Positions 23,455 to 35,344 of a DNA stretch of 64,000 bases are shown here, piece after piece. The stretch comes from Zhengitettix transpicula. Taxonomy: Eukaryota; Arthropoda; Insecta; Orthoptera; Tetrigidae. The notes below the pieces were generated by a model, which was not told where the DNA came from, made no database searches, and worked only from the letters and a program-made list of their open reading frames with translations. Made by a program: the position numbers and the translations under genes. The DNA is taken from NCBI GenBank assembly GCA_037074705.1, contig CM073591.1, forward strand, positions 90,376,032 through 90,440,031, read 5' to 3'. Each line of letters starts with the position of its first letter. Position 1 is the first letter of the stretch.

Positions 23455-23620
23455 AGAGTTCTCGGGTTTCTAGTCAGGTGATGTCATTTATTGCACACAA
23501 CGTTTCCGTGGCTGGCACCGCCATCTTCTTCTTCACTTCACCTGAAGAAGATGACTCTGTCAGCCATGGAAACGTTGTGTGCAACAAATTAGATCACCCG
23601 ACTGGAAACCGGAGAACTCT
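23455..23620. mobile_element. Foldback (inverted-repeat) element
   Basis: Two arms of about 77 bases form an imperfect inverted repeat around a roughly 12-base centre. The left arm contains TTGCACACAACGTTTCCGTG (23491-23510) and the right arm its complement, CATGGAAACGTTGTGTGCAA; both outer ends read AGAGTTCTC. The arms differ at scattered positions, so it is not an assembly echo. One frame across the right arm reads TSPEEDDSVSHGNVVCNK, reminiscent of repeat-derived peptides common in insect gene models. I classify it as a MITE-like foldback. Confidence 0.7.
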
Positions 23621-24292
23621 TCATCCAGCGTCTACGTCCGGAAAACCTACGATATCCAATATATTTCTTATTTATTCCTGTTTCAGGATTATTAAATAAT
23701 CCTTAATTATTTTTTATACTGATTTATTTCCTCGCATCAACAGGTGAGACTATCAGCGACTCAATAAAGGATCTCATTTGGCTATTTTCGGGGCCCTGAT
23801 TTGACGAGAGTTTCTCTCACGCACAGAAACATCCATTCCCTCGCCGGGATGCAAGCGCTGGGCATGTGGCTTTCGGAATGTTGACCAAGACCCGTACTTT
23901 TAGCACCCATCCAGTACTTTTTCACTCTATAGACTACAGTACGAGCAATAAGTTCCAGAACACAGCATTATTCATTTTGCAGATATAGTTTTACATTATT
24001 TCTTTCTTCTAGGAATTGTAACATTTTTCTACATCTGGAAGTAATCTGTTATGAATATACAAGAATATATTAATGAATAGTTGGGTGATGACAACAGCAC
24101 AAGTCATACATCAATAGCATTTATAGTATTTGAAAAGTACTTTTATATGTTGAGGATGGTAGACGAGATGTCACCAAGTCATGGCTGATGACACAACTAT
24201 GTGCTTGTGTACTAACTGATTTCTGTTACTGCCCAGCTTGATTCTACTTTGATGGGTGGTATAGACTACTAAAATATACCTTATTATTATAT

Positions 24293-24505
24293 ATTAAAAT
24301 TAACCTTAAATCTTGCCAACATATAAAATTTCATAGATGTAATATATCTATTCGATATAATTATTTATCAGAAGCTTTCGTCGTTTTCAGGCTAAAGGCG
24401 AAGATAAACGACGAAAGCTTCTGAAAAATAATTGTAAGGTATATATTATATATATGAAATTGTATATATTTACAGGATTGACGGTTAATTTAAAACAGTT
24501 GAAAA
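24293..24505. mobile_element. Foldback element with TTCGTCGTTT core
   Basis: The central arms TCAGAAGCTTTCGTCGTTT (from 24370) and its exact complement enclose a 19-base loop. The similarity extends outward, with gaps, for about 90 bases on each side (AAAATTTCATAGATGTAATA on the left against a reversed AATTTCATATATATAATA on the right). This is a typical small non-autonomous foldback. The core word CTTTCGTCGTTT is of the same type as, but not identical to, the GAAACGTCG words in the hammerhead-like family. Confidence 0.7.
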
Positions 24506-24679
24506 TTTAATATTAAAATTGTATGTAATGTAGTGGTAGGTTTTTAAATGATAAATTAAGATGATATTTTACAGAATTTATTAATTAACTATCTGAACAT
24601 GGACAAAAAAATAAAAGTAAAAAATACAGTGTTCAGTTAGCATGACAAAACAAGCTGATCTCTTAATCTCAGTTAAACA

Positions 24680-24990
24680 TGGTCTACGGTAATTCCCCCT
24701 AGGCGCGTCAGGCCCCTCGCTGGATGTCAAAAATCGATCGTCTCGATCATCTTTTGATCGATCTTTCCTGAACCAAGAAATGTCATTGGTTCAGGCAGTC
24801 ACGTGTTAATTCAAATTTCTGGGATTTTCAGCGAACGTTTCCCACGGTGTGACAGTCCACGTAAATTCCGAGGGTCAAATCATACGTGTCCCATTCCAGA
24901 CTGGAGGGATTATCTCCCCGTCTCGGCGGCGCCTGCTCAAATTCCAACTTACCAAGCTCTCAACCCTTGCTAAAATCTAATTATATTAAA
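24680..24990. other. Balanced-composition island
   Basis: About 300 bases of mixed composition with no repeat and no convincing frame. It contains the symmetrical word GATCGTCTCGATC and several CGATC words. It is unique in the window and may be regulatory. Confidence 0.25.
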
Positions 24991-25009
24991 ATTAAATATA
25001 TATATATAT

Positions 25010-26450
25010 CAATAAGAAAACTATCGCGCTACAGTAAATAAGTTATACATTTTTTGTCAAGGAATTATGGTTGGAAGTGTAACGCGTTGAGTTACAAACA
25101 CCAAAAATGAGTCATGAAAAGGAAAACATTGTTTATTTACATCGACGTAAAATGCTTCTATCAAGCAATGTTTAACAAAAAATACTCAAAATTGTGATCA
25201 CCAACAGAAATGCGAGACTCAACTGATCGACTGTCAATTTCGGCCGCAAGCGTGAGCGAAATTCTTGGCATGTTTGGAATTCTTCGCCAATCACTCTTTC
25301 GACATTACCAAGCATGTATCACTTTTCAGCGCTTATCGTAAACATTTCTGTAAGAAAAAAGTACTGTGCGTTTATCATATAAATAAACAATATTTTCTTC
25401 TTTTCGTGTCTTTCAGTTCGTACCTCAACGCGCCACTCCCAAACATACATTCCAAAACAAAAAAAATTGTGATATGATATAGTAATCTCTACCATCCCTC
25501 AAAGTTTGTCACGTGACAAACCTGTACACGAAAGCGAATAACATGTGAAATATTCCTACTGTAAATAGATGCGCATTCTAAGAGCAGTAAAATCTTCACC
25601 CTTAATCTAAACTAGCAAGATTTTAATAATAATCTTTCAATTCTTTCTCTACTTTAATTTTGTATAATTATATCAACCCTGATTTCCAAAAAAAATTTAC
25701 TTAACGCACAAGTTTCATTATTATTCTTAATATACATTTGATTCAAATACTCACTATAATTCTATGCAAATCTATGCAAGATAACTGTGAACTTAATTAA
25801 AATGCTAGATTTGGGCAGAAAATTAAACTAGTATTCTTGGCTAAAATACATTTAATTACTCATAAAACACAGAATGATTTCATAAAAACTAATAATAATA
25901 GTATCTCGTGAGATAATATTAAGTAATAATATTAAACTACCGTGGATATCAATGTAACAATAGTATATTAGCTTGTTATCAACAATACATCGTAAATTTA
26001 GGATAATTTCGCCCCCTTGAATTGTTGGTAGCGACTGTACCGCAGAACGCGTCGACTGTACAACTATTTGCCTATGAATGGAAGCGCATCCGCGGCAGGA
26101 GTTAAGGTCCTGACACTGTGATTTTCCGCGCGGCTGGGCCGATCTGATAAAGCGCGTGACGCACGCACATTGTCCGAGACTGTCAGCCGCAAAGTACGAG
26201 CTCAAGTGTCCTCGCCTCCAAAAAATCAAGTAGGCTTACTCAATTATTACGGCAACAGCCCGCGTCGGTCTTTGCATTCTACCAACAATGCTGTCATTCT
26301 TTCACAGGCGTCGAGGGCAATAGTTTCGCTCTGCCGGAGAATATATTGCCATACACTTTATGTGCTTTGTTCTATTACATATCATGTCTATTTTGACACC
26401 TCGTAAAAATATGTAAATACATTATTCGTGATGACTTAGTATCATAAATG
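25010..26450. other. AT-rich DNA with a GC-richer core
   Basis: No gene is recognised. The part from about 26030 to 26340 is GC-richer and carries a 125-codon minus-strand frame (25852-26229) and an overlapping plus-strand frame, neither with a recognisable domain. Confidence 0.3.
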
Positions 26451-26455
26451 GTAAT

Positions 26456-26582
26456 GATTTTGGTGAGAATAGCCTCAATCTTTTCTTGGAAAATGAATGT
26501 TATAAACCATAATTTCCTGATTTTGGTGAGAATAGCCACAATATTTTCTTGGAAAAATGAATGTTATAAACCATAATTTCCT
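26456..26582 (+). repeat. Tandem duplication of a 63/64-bp unit
   Basis: GATTTTGGTGAGAATAGCC begins both copies (26456 and 26519), and both end ATAAACCATAATTTCCT. They differ by only a few bases and one inserted A, so the duplication is young relative to the surroundings. Confidence 0.9.
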
Positions 26583-27073
26583 TTAATTTTGCTCCTGTAT
26601 AATTTTTACTGGAAATGGAACTATAATTGATGTTTAAGACGTCGGATTTTGTCGTACGCGCAGAGAAATTATCTGCCGAAAGTAAACAATATAATTTAAT
26701 TGAAAACTATAATGCATAAATTTGGTTATAATTTATTTCTGTTGTAAATATTTATTTCGTTTTATAACAGTATGTGTCGTAAATGTATCGCAGTCCACAT
26801 AAATGAAACAGTACTTTTATCTTATATTGCTTAGAATGAAGGCATTTTACATGTATACGTTCATCGGGAGGTCCGAAACCAATGTCATCTTGACTTTTCG
26901 TAACGTTGATATTATTCTCTTTCCACAAATAATGGGATGGATCGATTCTTAAGAACATGTACGTCGATTTCACACAGAACCGTGAGAAGGTACTTTCCGA
27001 TATAAAACTGTCATCAGAATTACGTATCTTCCAAAATATTGATTTCTAATACAAATGAGAAAGAGAGATTGCA

Positions 27074-27118
27074 TTTCAATGTTATAGTGAATTTCAATGT
27101 TATAGTGAATTTCAATGA
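27074..27118 (+). repeat. Short tandem repeat
   Basis: The unit TTTCAATGTTATAGTGAA occurs twice in a row, with a third partial unit TTTCAATGATC. Confidence 0.85.
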
Positions 27119-27124
27119 TCAATA

Positions 27125-28360
27125 AATATTTTACTTTGAGCTTACGATAGACTGTTGTGACATAAAAGGGAAAAACTAAGAAAGAGGAACTTAAGAGGGA
27201 AAATATTGAAGCTGTTATGTATATTATCACCACTATTTTTTTCGAGAACAACGAGGCAATTAAATAAAAATATTCTATAGGAAAAAACATAAGGAAATAA
27301 AATACCAATTCTAAAGGGTATCACTGAAGAAGGATATTTTTGTATAGTTGTGGTAATAGTTATTGTCTGATTGGTAAATTTCTCAGAGAATTACAGAACT
27401 TTCTGAGGTCGAGGTGACTCTATGGGATGAACTAGCGATCGAGACGGTCACGTGACGGTCAAATGATTTGACAGAGAAAAAGTTTTAAATAGTTTTATTT
27501 ATCAAAGTACATCAAGTAATTACAGTTCTAATTTCTAATTCGTATCTGACATATATAGCAAAACGAGCCGGCTGCTCCAATAATTAGCACGGGGCGAATT
27601 ACTACATCCTGCTCGCTGCAACTGAGTTATAGGAGAAGCCAGGGTGGAAGCAGGTCCACGTTGATGTTTTGGGGGGCAAAATACGTCGCTGAAGAACAAA
27701 TTACGATCTAAGTTCACACCAAATTTACCGTGTGGAAGCTGTGGTAGAATATTCACCATTATGAAGATAATTTGCCAATAACTATAAGATATAAAACTCA
27801 CAATCTTAATATTTCTGTCAAATACTTTCATAAATCTCGATAATATGCAGGAATATTTCTAATGATCTGTTTTTATTTGGCATATCTCGATCCTCAATAC
27901 CTTGATTAGAAGGAGATCTTTTCAATAGAAAATTTAATGCTGGAGAAATTGTATGTTTGTGTAAATCGATATTATAACTTTTATGGTTATTCATAATTAT
28001 TTGCAGCCAAACAAACAGTGTTAAAAGAAAATTGTCTTTAAAATACTTTAACCTGTTATTTTGTTTTAGTAAATATTTACGTGGTTAAAAATCAGTATTT
28101 TGTGATGTATAAATCAGGTGATGGTGTCCGAGCGTAGGAAATTGCTAGCAGATGTTTGGGTTGTGTATCGCAAAGCTGATAGCGAAATTTAATAACAATT
28201 ATAAGTTTATAAATATTTGAAATATTATTTTTACAACCTGTGTTTGTAAATTTATATATTTTTTTTGTTACTGTGGAACAATGTTTCAATGTAATTCATT
28301 CAGACATAAATAAATTTTATTAACACTGGTGTATTTATAAAATTAATATATTTACACTGG
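27125..28360. other. Stretch with no recognised gene
   Basis: AT-rich DNA. The 27540-27740 part is more balanced and contains a 98-codon minus-strand frame without a recognisable domain. I see no shared repeat. Confidence 0.35.
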
Positions 28361-28364
28361 CAAC

Positions 28365-28580
28365 ATTGTCTAAGTTTGTGGTAGTGCATGTGAGGCTGAG
28401 CGCCAGATGTGTGCCATGTGCGCGTCTCCGCCCTGGGGCGTCGGGCACCGCGCCTAATCGCAGATTATGGCACACAGTAGCCACGGAGCCACCGCAAGGC
28501 AGGAGACTAACCTGTCATAAAGGGAACTCTTTCACTTCCGACACGACATATGTTCACGAGACAACCGCCCCAAGCTACAA
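28365..28580. other. GC-richer, apparently unique island
   Basis: A sharp rise in GC in otherwise AT-rich DNA, with a 72-codon plus-strand frame of uncertain meaning. GCCAGATGTGTGCCATGTGC followed by a CGCGTCTCCGCCCTGGGGCG stretch resembles CpG-rich regulatory DNA. Confidence 0.3.
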
Positions 28581-28899
28581 CTGAATTTTATTCAAACGTT
28601 TACTGAGGTCATGCCTATTTAACTTTGGATAAAATCGACAGCGTAACATATCGACCTTGATTGTACACATAAACATTTAAATATGAGGTGTATTGAAATA
28701 TACATGAACTGTCCCCGTGTGAATAAACAAAAAAGGAGTGCAGTTAGAAAATAAAACAGAAATATTTATCCAACCCAAAAATATAGAAATATACTTAAAA
28801 ACACACGAGCCTTCACCTACACAAACGGAAATAAAAAATATGAATAATGATGACCATCTGACATATATTAATATATAAATAAATAACCTGGTCATAAGT

Positions 28900-28987
28900 C
28901 AGAAAAAGTTAATAATTGACAATGCTATTAAATACAATAAACAAATATTATTCCGACGTTTCATCACTAATATGGGATTTCATCATG
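28900..28987 (-). ncRNA. Hammerhead-like end downstream of a Penelope-like remnant
   Basis: On the minus strand the core (28987 to 28953) reads CATGATGAAATCCC, a loop, then GATGAAACGTCGG. After it come TTTATTG words and then TTTCTGACTTATGACC with a TTTATTTAT tail, matching the outer flank of the 56.4-kb element (TTTTCTGACTCGAGACC, TTTATTTAA). It lies on the same strand as, and about 400 bases downstream of, the GIY-YIG remnant at 29385-29700. That is where a Penelope-like terminal repeat would be. The first box has ATGATGA instead of CTGATGA. Confidence 0.5.
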
Positions 28988-29384
28988 TGTGCATTAATTG
29001 TTAAATAAGATAGATATATAAGGTCGTAATTTTTAATTCCAGAACAAAATCTTCAACGAAGATGTATTTAAACATGTCTTAAAAAATGTTTTGTATAAAA
29101 TTATATAAAACTGGTTTCACTTACAATTTGCATACAATTCCAAGATCACCCTGTAAAACCTTCCAAACATTAATATTAAATAAATAAATTTATAAATAAA
29201 GTTAGTTTAAATTTCAAAGGCGCGGTTAGGTTTCGTAGACTGTTGCGATACAGAAATAACAGCGTGTTGCAAGGAATACGTATACATTGATTAACACAGA
29301 CAAAATTTTGGTACTAATTCAAATTAAATATGTATAAGTCTATTTCAAATTATTTCAATACTGTACCAATGTTTAATATATTTG

Positions 29385-29700
29385 TTAATTTATTAGCGCA
29401 AATTTTAATATTTCTTTCTGTACCTTTAGATAGAATATACATCGTTTACTCATCAATCTTGAAAAATACTTATTTTCTTCATATAGGATTTTTATATTAT
29501 GCAAATCAAAACTATTTTTATGGAGATAAACATGCTTGGACACAGGTAAATAATTTTTAATATTAAATTTGTGATTATCTATTTCTTCATTAATTCGTGG
29601 TTTTAAGAATTTTTCAGTTTGTCCTACATAACAAGCATTACTTCATAAAGAATTAATTTGGTAAATAATATTGTGTTTGTAAAAATAATAAACAGGATTT
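29385..29700 (-). pseudogene. Penelope-like element GIY-YIG endonuclease remnant
   Basis: The minus-strand frame reads NPVYYFYKHNIIYQINSL, one stop, then SNACYVGQTEKFLKPRINEE, IDNHKFN, PVSKHVYLHKNSFDLHNIKI, LYEENKYFSRLMSK and a stop at 29385. IIYQI and CYVGQT are the GIY and YIG halves of the nuclease fold. They are followed by the conserved R-I-x-E helix and an S-K-H-V ... F-D-L-x-x-I-K-I-L-x-E segment typical of the C-terminal endonuclease of Penelope-like retroelements. Here GIY is IIY and YIG is YVG. An in-frame stop falls between the two halves. The upstream reverse transcriptase is not recognisable. A free-standing GIY-YIG gene is less likely given the neighbouring hammerhead-like terminus. 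Confidence 0.75.
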
Positions 29701-29829
29701 ACAATTTATACAAAGTTAAACAATTGCATTATTTAAATATGATAATTAATTTTTCTTCAGTTATTTTCCTTATTATTTCTTAATTTTTGACTTATGGCAA
29801 GTTTTTTTATTTACACTAAAAAAATTTTA

Positions 29830-30520
29830 AAAAAATTATCTGACAAAATTCTAAGAATCCAGTTCCTCTGTACAGTAAACTCAATGATATACACACTGAA
29901 ATTGAGAAGGTGCAGTCTATCATAATTGAATAATTGCAAATTTGTTAATTAATGTATAATTCAGGGATTGAATTTCATTTTAATTTACTGCGATCATTGT
30001 GTGGTATTTATATTAACACTTTTTGTCGAATTGACTACCTCTCTTATTCATTATTTTCAATCAGACGTAAATTTTTCATGATAATTAGTCTCCTGGACTG
30101 CAAGAACTCCTTTACCAAAACAACATAAAACAAATTCATATGCCTTACAATCTGAGTTATATTGGAAAGTAAAATCTTTATAACGATCTGGAAATCCCTA
30201 TGACACAGAAAATAATACGACATTCGGAATGATCAGTCATGTCAAGCGATTCCACACGACAGCCTCTTCCAGACTGAATGACCCAACACCTGAAAATCAA
30301 ATTTCCTCAGGAACTATTAAACATTTGTTAATCAATTATTTATTGGAATGTTGTTAACTATTCGTTCAGTAATTATTTGATTTATTATTGATCAGGCGTA
30401 ATTAACATCTGTTAGAGGACAGCCAATAGGTTTACCCTCCTTATTCAACGTTCAAATTAATTAGGTCTTTTGACTTGCATACATACGCCATCAGCAAAGT
30501 GTAGCGTTTCTTGAACAATA
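29830..30520. other. Stretch with no recognised gene
   Basis: AT-rich DNA containing at 29997-30058 the short segment shared, in rearranged form, with 14069-14133. No coding content is recognised. Confidence 0.4.
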
Positions 30521-30527
30521 ATTTGTT

Positions 30528-30960
30528 TTTAGGGTAAGAGGCTACATTAGGGTAATCCACATGGTGGCAACTCCCATTTAATAGCATAGGAAGGGATTTG
30601 AAAGGGGGGATGCGGAAGGGTAGAGGAAGGTAGCCAAGGGTTAACTACGGCCCCTTAGAAAAACCTGAATCGGGTAGGTCGGGCATTGTGTACTTTTCCC
30701 ACGCTCTTCCGATAGCGGGAGAAGAGTTTGCTGTGGGGTCGCAGCATTCCCTTCTCCGTACCTCGACCAGTTTAGGAGGCAGCTGGCCGACTGTTCCAAT
30801 GGTAACAGTGAACAACTCTTGCCGTATGCCCAAGGTCTGTGACCCCGGAAAATACACATCTCAAAACAGGCCGAGGTGCCGCGGCTTGTGGGAACGTTAG
30901 TTCAAAAACGGAGAGAGGAAAAGGCATCCCCAAAGGTAGTCCCTTCTGTCTCTCCTACAA
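30528..30960 (+). repeat. Repeat family A, internally deleted copy
   Basis: The 5' part (GGGTAATCCACATGGTGGCA, AGCATAGGAAGGGATTTG) and the 3' part (GGTAGGTCGGGCATTG, AACAGGCCGAGGTGCC, AAGGCATCCCCAAAGGTAG) are present. About 75 bases around the GGGCTAT to GCAGGGAAAACCC segment are missing (junction near 30653). It uses the CATTTAATAG subtype 5' end. Opposite-strand open frames here are shadows of the repeat. Confidence 0.85.
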
Positions 30961-30964
30961 GGTT

Positions 30965-31024
30965 CTGCCTGCGAGAGAACATCCCTCGCAGGTACTGCCT
31001 GCGAGAGAATAGCCCTCGCAGACA
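30965..31024. repeat. Two tandem 30-bp hairpin units
   Basis: CTGCCTGCGAGAGAAC followed by ATCCCTCGCAGG, then a second unit CTGCCTGCGAGAGAAT with AGCCCTCGCAG. Each unit can fold, pairing CTGCGAGGG with CCTGCGAG-type arms. They sit right at the 3' end of a repeat A copy. A related CCGCGAGAGAAAAGCC word is found at the outer end of the palindrome at 47.43 kb. Confidence 0.85.
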
Positions 31025-31029
31025 GCTGT

Positions 31030-33300
31030 TATTGATTCCTTGAACAATAAATTGCACATTAAACGAAAAAATTAGGAGTACGCAATTACGATTGGTAAAC
31101 CTGTCCTATTATTTTACGCGAGGTGACAAGTATGAGCATAGTGTATGTGTAACAAAGAAAACCTGTTAAATATTTAGTGAATTATGTAACGACTTTTATG
31201 AAGAGATTTTGGATATAGGTGATTAAATCACAAAAATTACATATAATGTGTGTACGGTAAGTATTCGTAATATATTTGTCATAATCCACGCCTCAATTTA
31301 GGTTTAAATTACAGCAATGCAATTTTTATTTATTTTCATTTCTGCTTCGGGAGGTTAAACTTTCATCTCTGTAGTAGTAAAATGTTACATTATCACCGAT
31401 TAATGGGCATGGAGTGGACAAATATTTTGAAAATAAATATCAACAGACACGCGTTTAGCGAGCTTTTGCTTGACCTTGATGCCTTAATGTAATATAAACC
31501 GACACATTATTTAAAGCAAAGCTAAAAGGTAGCAATAATCTGTGTAACATTTGGTCCATGCAAGACAAACTTATGGCATTTATACGCACTACGACGATCA
31601 TGTAGTTCATGTGAAGGTGTTTCCTAGTTGTTGAATATCTGGATGATTTAAATTACAGTGTTACGTCTATAATTATTCAGAATAATAAAATGTACTGTAA
31701 TGAGAAAGTACCAATAAAACAGAAAAAATGGTTTAGGGCTAAAATAAATACTGATTTCATGTTAGTATTTGACCAGAATCAGTACCGATGTAGTAGGCTT
31801 AATCATATCTAACTAACCTAACTGTTAATGCTTACATTTAACTAAATAGTGCATTGACAGCAATAATTGTTAGTCGGTAAGGCACAAAGAAGACCGAGTG
31901 TTGTTCAATAACGTGCTGAAAGTAGCCATAATGGTGTTTTTGTAAGGCATGGTTACTGACCTCAGCATTTTAGAGGGAATGTTAAAGTAGAAACCGTCAG
32001 GACATTACAGGTATGACAGAGAGGCAATGATCATGTTCGTTCATTTTAGAGCAAGTCAGTTTTTCATGTAGATAGTATTAGAATCAGTTATCATCGTGTG
32101 TGGGAAACAGCGGTTCACGACAATCCAGATGCCAAAATTCCCATGCGTCGTCAATAATCGCAGAAAACGCATTAGTCATAGAAATTATCTCGTCATGAGA
32201 ACATATTGTGAGAACGTGAGTGTCACTTTGTTATAGCAAACGGTCTAAAAGTTGTCCTCTTTTACGTAATGTTCATATTATTTTTCATAAATATGTGCGT
32301 GATTAAAAAACTATTATTACAATTCAATACTATTAGTATAACAGCTAGTATCTTATGTTAATTAGAACTTCAATTTTTATATATTAAATTTGTATTAAAA
32401 TGATTTAAATTAAGTTTTATGGATATTCAATGGAGGTCAGTATCAATTAATAACAATAACATTAATAACAAATACATTTATTTGTATAATTATACATTAT
32501 GTCTCATATGACAACGGTTCAAATTGTCGAAATCTCAATTGACAGTAATAAATATGAGACTGGTTTTTCAAATTTGCACAAATTCTTTACTTGATTACAA
32601 ATTATTACTAAGGAGAACTTCTTTTTACACTGGAATGTTAACTCTGAATGCAATGTTCAGCTTACCCTTATTTTTAATATCTCATTCCTTACCTAAATCT
32701 GTAATTTACCTGGATTAACTATTCAATGTTAATTTATTTTTCCCTGCCTACTTGAAGTTTAATCTAACAAAAAAATTCAATGGAAAGCACACTACAATTA
32801 ATTAAAGTTCATGTGTAATTTATGTACATGAGAAAATAGAATCTTACCAGGCTATTAAGAATAAGAGGTACATATAAATATCTTATTCGTTTTGTATTAT
32901 GTAAGGGACTAAATATAAATGTTATAATAATACCGAAATGTATGTTTTTAATGGCATAATTTCTAGTCGAGGTGATGAATATTTATTTGGCATAATCAGC
33001 AGTCATAATAAATAAATTATTCTTTAATCTAATACGTTGAAAATGTCGTTACGAGGTCCCCTCCATCGATAGTCATTATTTAGGACTAGAATGTAGAAGG
33101 TTCCTTTAATTACTTTTGTTTTTATCTCTTACGTACAATATTAAATTTGTAAATAACTGTATTCATACAAGAGGGTTTGCGAACTTTGTAATAGTTAGTA
33201 TCCGAAATAAGTAAGTTAACAGTGTTGGTTTTTCATTATTGTCTAATGAAACCAAGGCCGACTGTTGGTATAAGATTTCCAGAATTATTTGGAAATATGT
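31030..33300. other. Stretch with no recognised gene
   Basis: AT-rich DNA. The 31890-32220 part has a slightly more coding-like composition (one frame has YHRVWETAVHDNPDAKIPMR), but stops are frequent and I cannot assign a family. Confidence 0.35.
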
Positions 33301-33301
33301 G

Positions 33302-33302
<1 letters not shown>

Positions 33303-33339
<37 letters not shown>
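33303..33339. repeat. TA microsatellite
   Basis: An uninterrupted TA dinucleotide run. Confidence 0.95.
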
Positions 33340-33342
<3 letters not shown>

Positions 33343-34850
33343 CATAATCATGGCTTCCTTTTGAGAATATGCGTATTGTTTGTGTTGACTTGTTAATGGG
33401 TCACAAATGATCGCGCGGGAAGAAAAGTGAGTGTTGTTCCACAGTCTGCGTTAGGAATGGAGAGAGTCTTGGTGGCACTTTGTCGCGAGCGGTGCTCAAT
33501 ATTTCGTCTCGAATAGTTATCTGCTTGTGCTTACGAAAGCAAGGAGACTAAATGAGTCATTCATACAACAAATTGACTATTTGATGACAATTATAGATTG
33601 CACATATTTCATTGCTCGACAAAAATTTTTATTTAATATAAATATTTTATTAATTTTATAATAAAAATAATAATAAATTGTGAAATCTGGAGAGGATACG
33701 ATAACCAACCTAACTGGTGAAGCTGAGAAACTTTGGCTTGTGGACAATAAAAATCAGGTTAAAACGTGCGTCAATTTGTAGTATTTTACGTCCAATAAAG
33801 AATGCAAAATCAATTAAAACAAATTAATATTTATTAACTGCAAAGAATTATAATTTACATTATCAATTAATCTTTTACAATAAAATGACTATTTCTTAGA
33901 ATCGTTTACTAGGTCTTTAATAAAGAAATACTTGTTAACAATCAAATTTTATCTAGCTATTTTGGACTTAATTCATCAATAGATTAATACAATGCAAAAA
34001 CATTAAATATGAACATCAAATTCTGAACGAAATTCGAAATCTGGCTATAATATCTATACTTATGAGTTAACAGATAGTAACTCTGTGGAATTTTACCTTA
34101 CTGTCTCTGGTACTTAAGGAAAATGTCTCGTTTGTACACACACACTTATTGCACTTTATAGACAGGCCATTTTTTATCCACTGACTCGAATCAACACTTT
34201 TAGTTTTCCAAAGGTTGGTTCACTGTTCGTTTAAGAAATCCTATTATCTCGTTCCGAAGATTGTTAACTGCTGGATGCAGTTACCTGGGCTTCCAAAATT
34301 GAAGAAATGGTCTGAATCGAAAATATAGTAATTTAACCTCAACACACTAAATAATTAGCGTTGAATGTTACGTAGTTATCTCACAGACTGCAACTTGTAG
34401 AAACTGTTTTAGCTGTTGTTACATGTATCTAGACACTTTCTGGATTTTATACTTTTTGTCTGTCTACCAGTTATATTTACACGAATACTTTACTGGAGCT
34501 CGGTTCCCCACAGACTATGCTATGAGCGTCTAGCGAACCAACCTCTACAATACCCACAAACATTGCATTCTTGCCACATTCTTGTATACGACTTGTGTGT
34601 TTTATGCCGCTAATAATGCGAGTCCAAATTCTTGTTTATTAATTAATTATTTCCTCTTAATTACCACTATATGTATATAACTATAATTTCTCTACCCTAA
34701 AGGGTGAATTAGTATCAGTTTCAGTCACATCAGCGTCATACTCCTTGAATCGATCCTGGGAATGCGATTGTTTCGGAGAAACACTCCGAGCTATGGCATA
34801 ACTTTTAATTCTTACTGCGTGTTGTGACGTAGCACGCGCGCGGATCCAAA
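33340..34850. other. Stretch with no recognised gene
   Basis: AT-rich DNA, with a more balanced patch at 33400-33560 that contains no convincing frame or shared repeat. Confidence 0.4.
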
Positions 34851-35340
34851 TCAAGGTGTGAATTTTGTTAACTAAAAATATTTGTTAGTTGACACAAGAT
34901 TTCAACGCCCTTAACGGCCCGTCAAACCGCTGACAGGTCGCGGAATACACGAGTACCAACTATTTGCAAGGAAACCCCACATTCATATGATGTTCCACAA
35001 AGGACTTTAGCTTCACTTTGTTTGTGAGTCGGACGAGCACGAGAACTAAAAGAACAAGTTGAGAGTCATCCAATGATTCAGTAAATGCACAGTCCCCGAC
35101 GAAACAGCACGTGTGGCCATTGTTTGTAAATGCGAGCTCCACTATGGGAGGAGGGATTTCAAAGTCTAAACATCTGCTAACAGAATACCTGCCGTCCAAA
35201 TACGGAGCACTTTGTCGAAAAAAAGAGGAGATCTCGCTTGTTCTTGTAAATACATCGTTCCATTATTTTTTTTACTCTCATTGCTTAGAATTTTGTGCTG
35301 TACTTTAGTCGGAGATGGATGGACACGACCGCAATGATCT
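34850..35340. other. GC-richer, apparently unique island
   Basis: About 450 bases of balanced composition. A 79-codon minus-strand frame and a 65-codon plus-strand frame overlap, so neither is trustworthy. No repeat elsewhere in the window. The CAGCACGTGTGGCCATTGTT and AAATGCGAGCTCCACTATGG words look like unique, possibly regulatory DNA. Confidence 0.3.
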
Positions 35341-35344
35341 ATGA

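Noticed and set aside
26970..27308. 112-codon membrane-protein-like frame
   Set aside because: The hydrophobic runs come from T-rich codons, and a 20-base tandem repeat lies inside it, giving the repeated EIHYNI peptide.
30641..30900. Three overlapping 70-codon frames as genes
   Set aside because: They lie inside repeat A and equivalent frames are not kept open in other copies.
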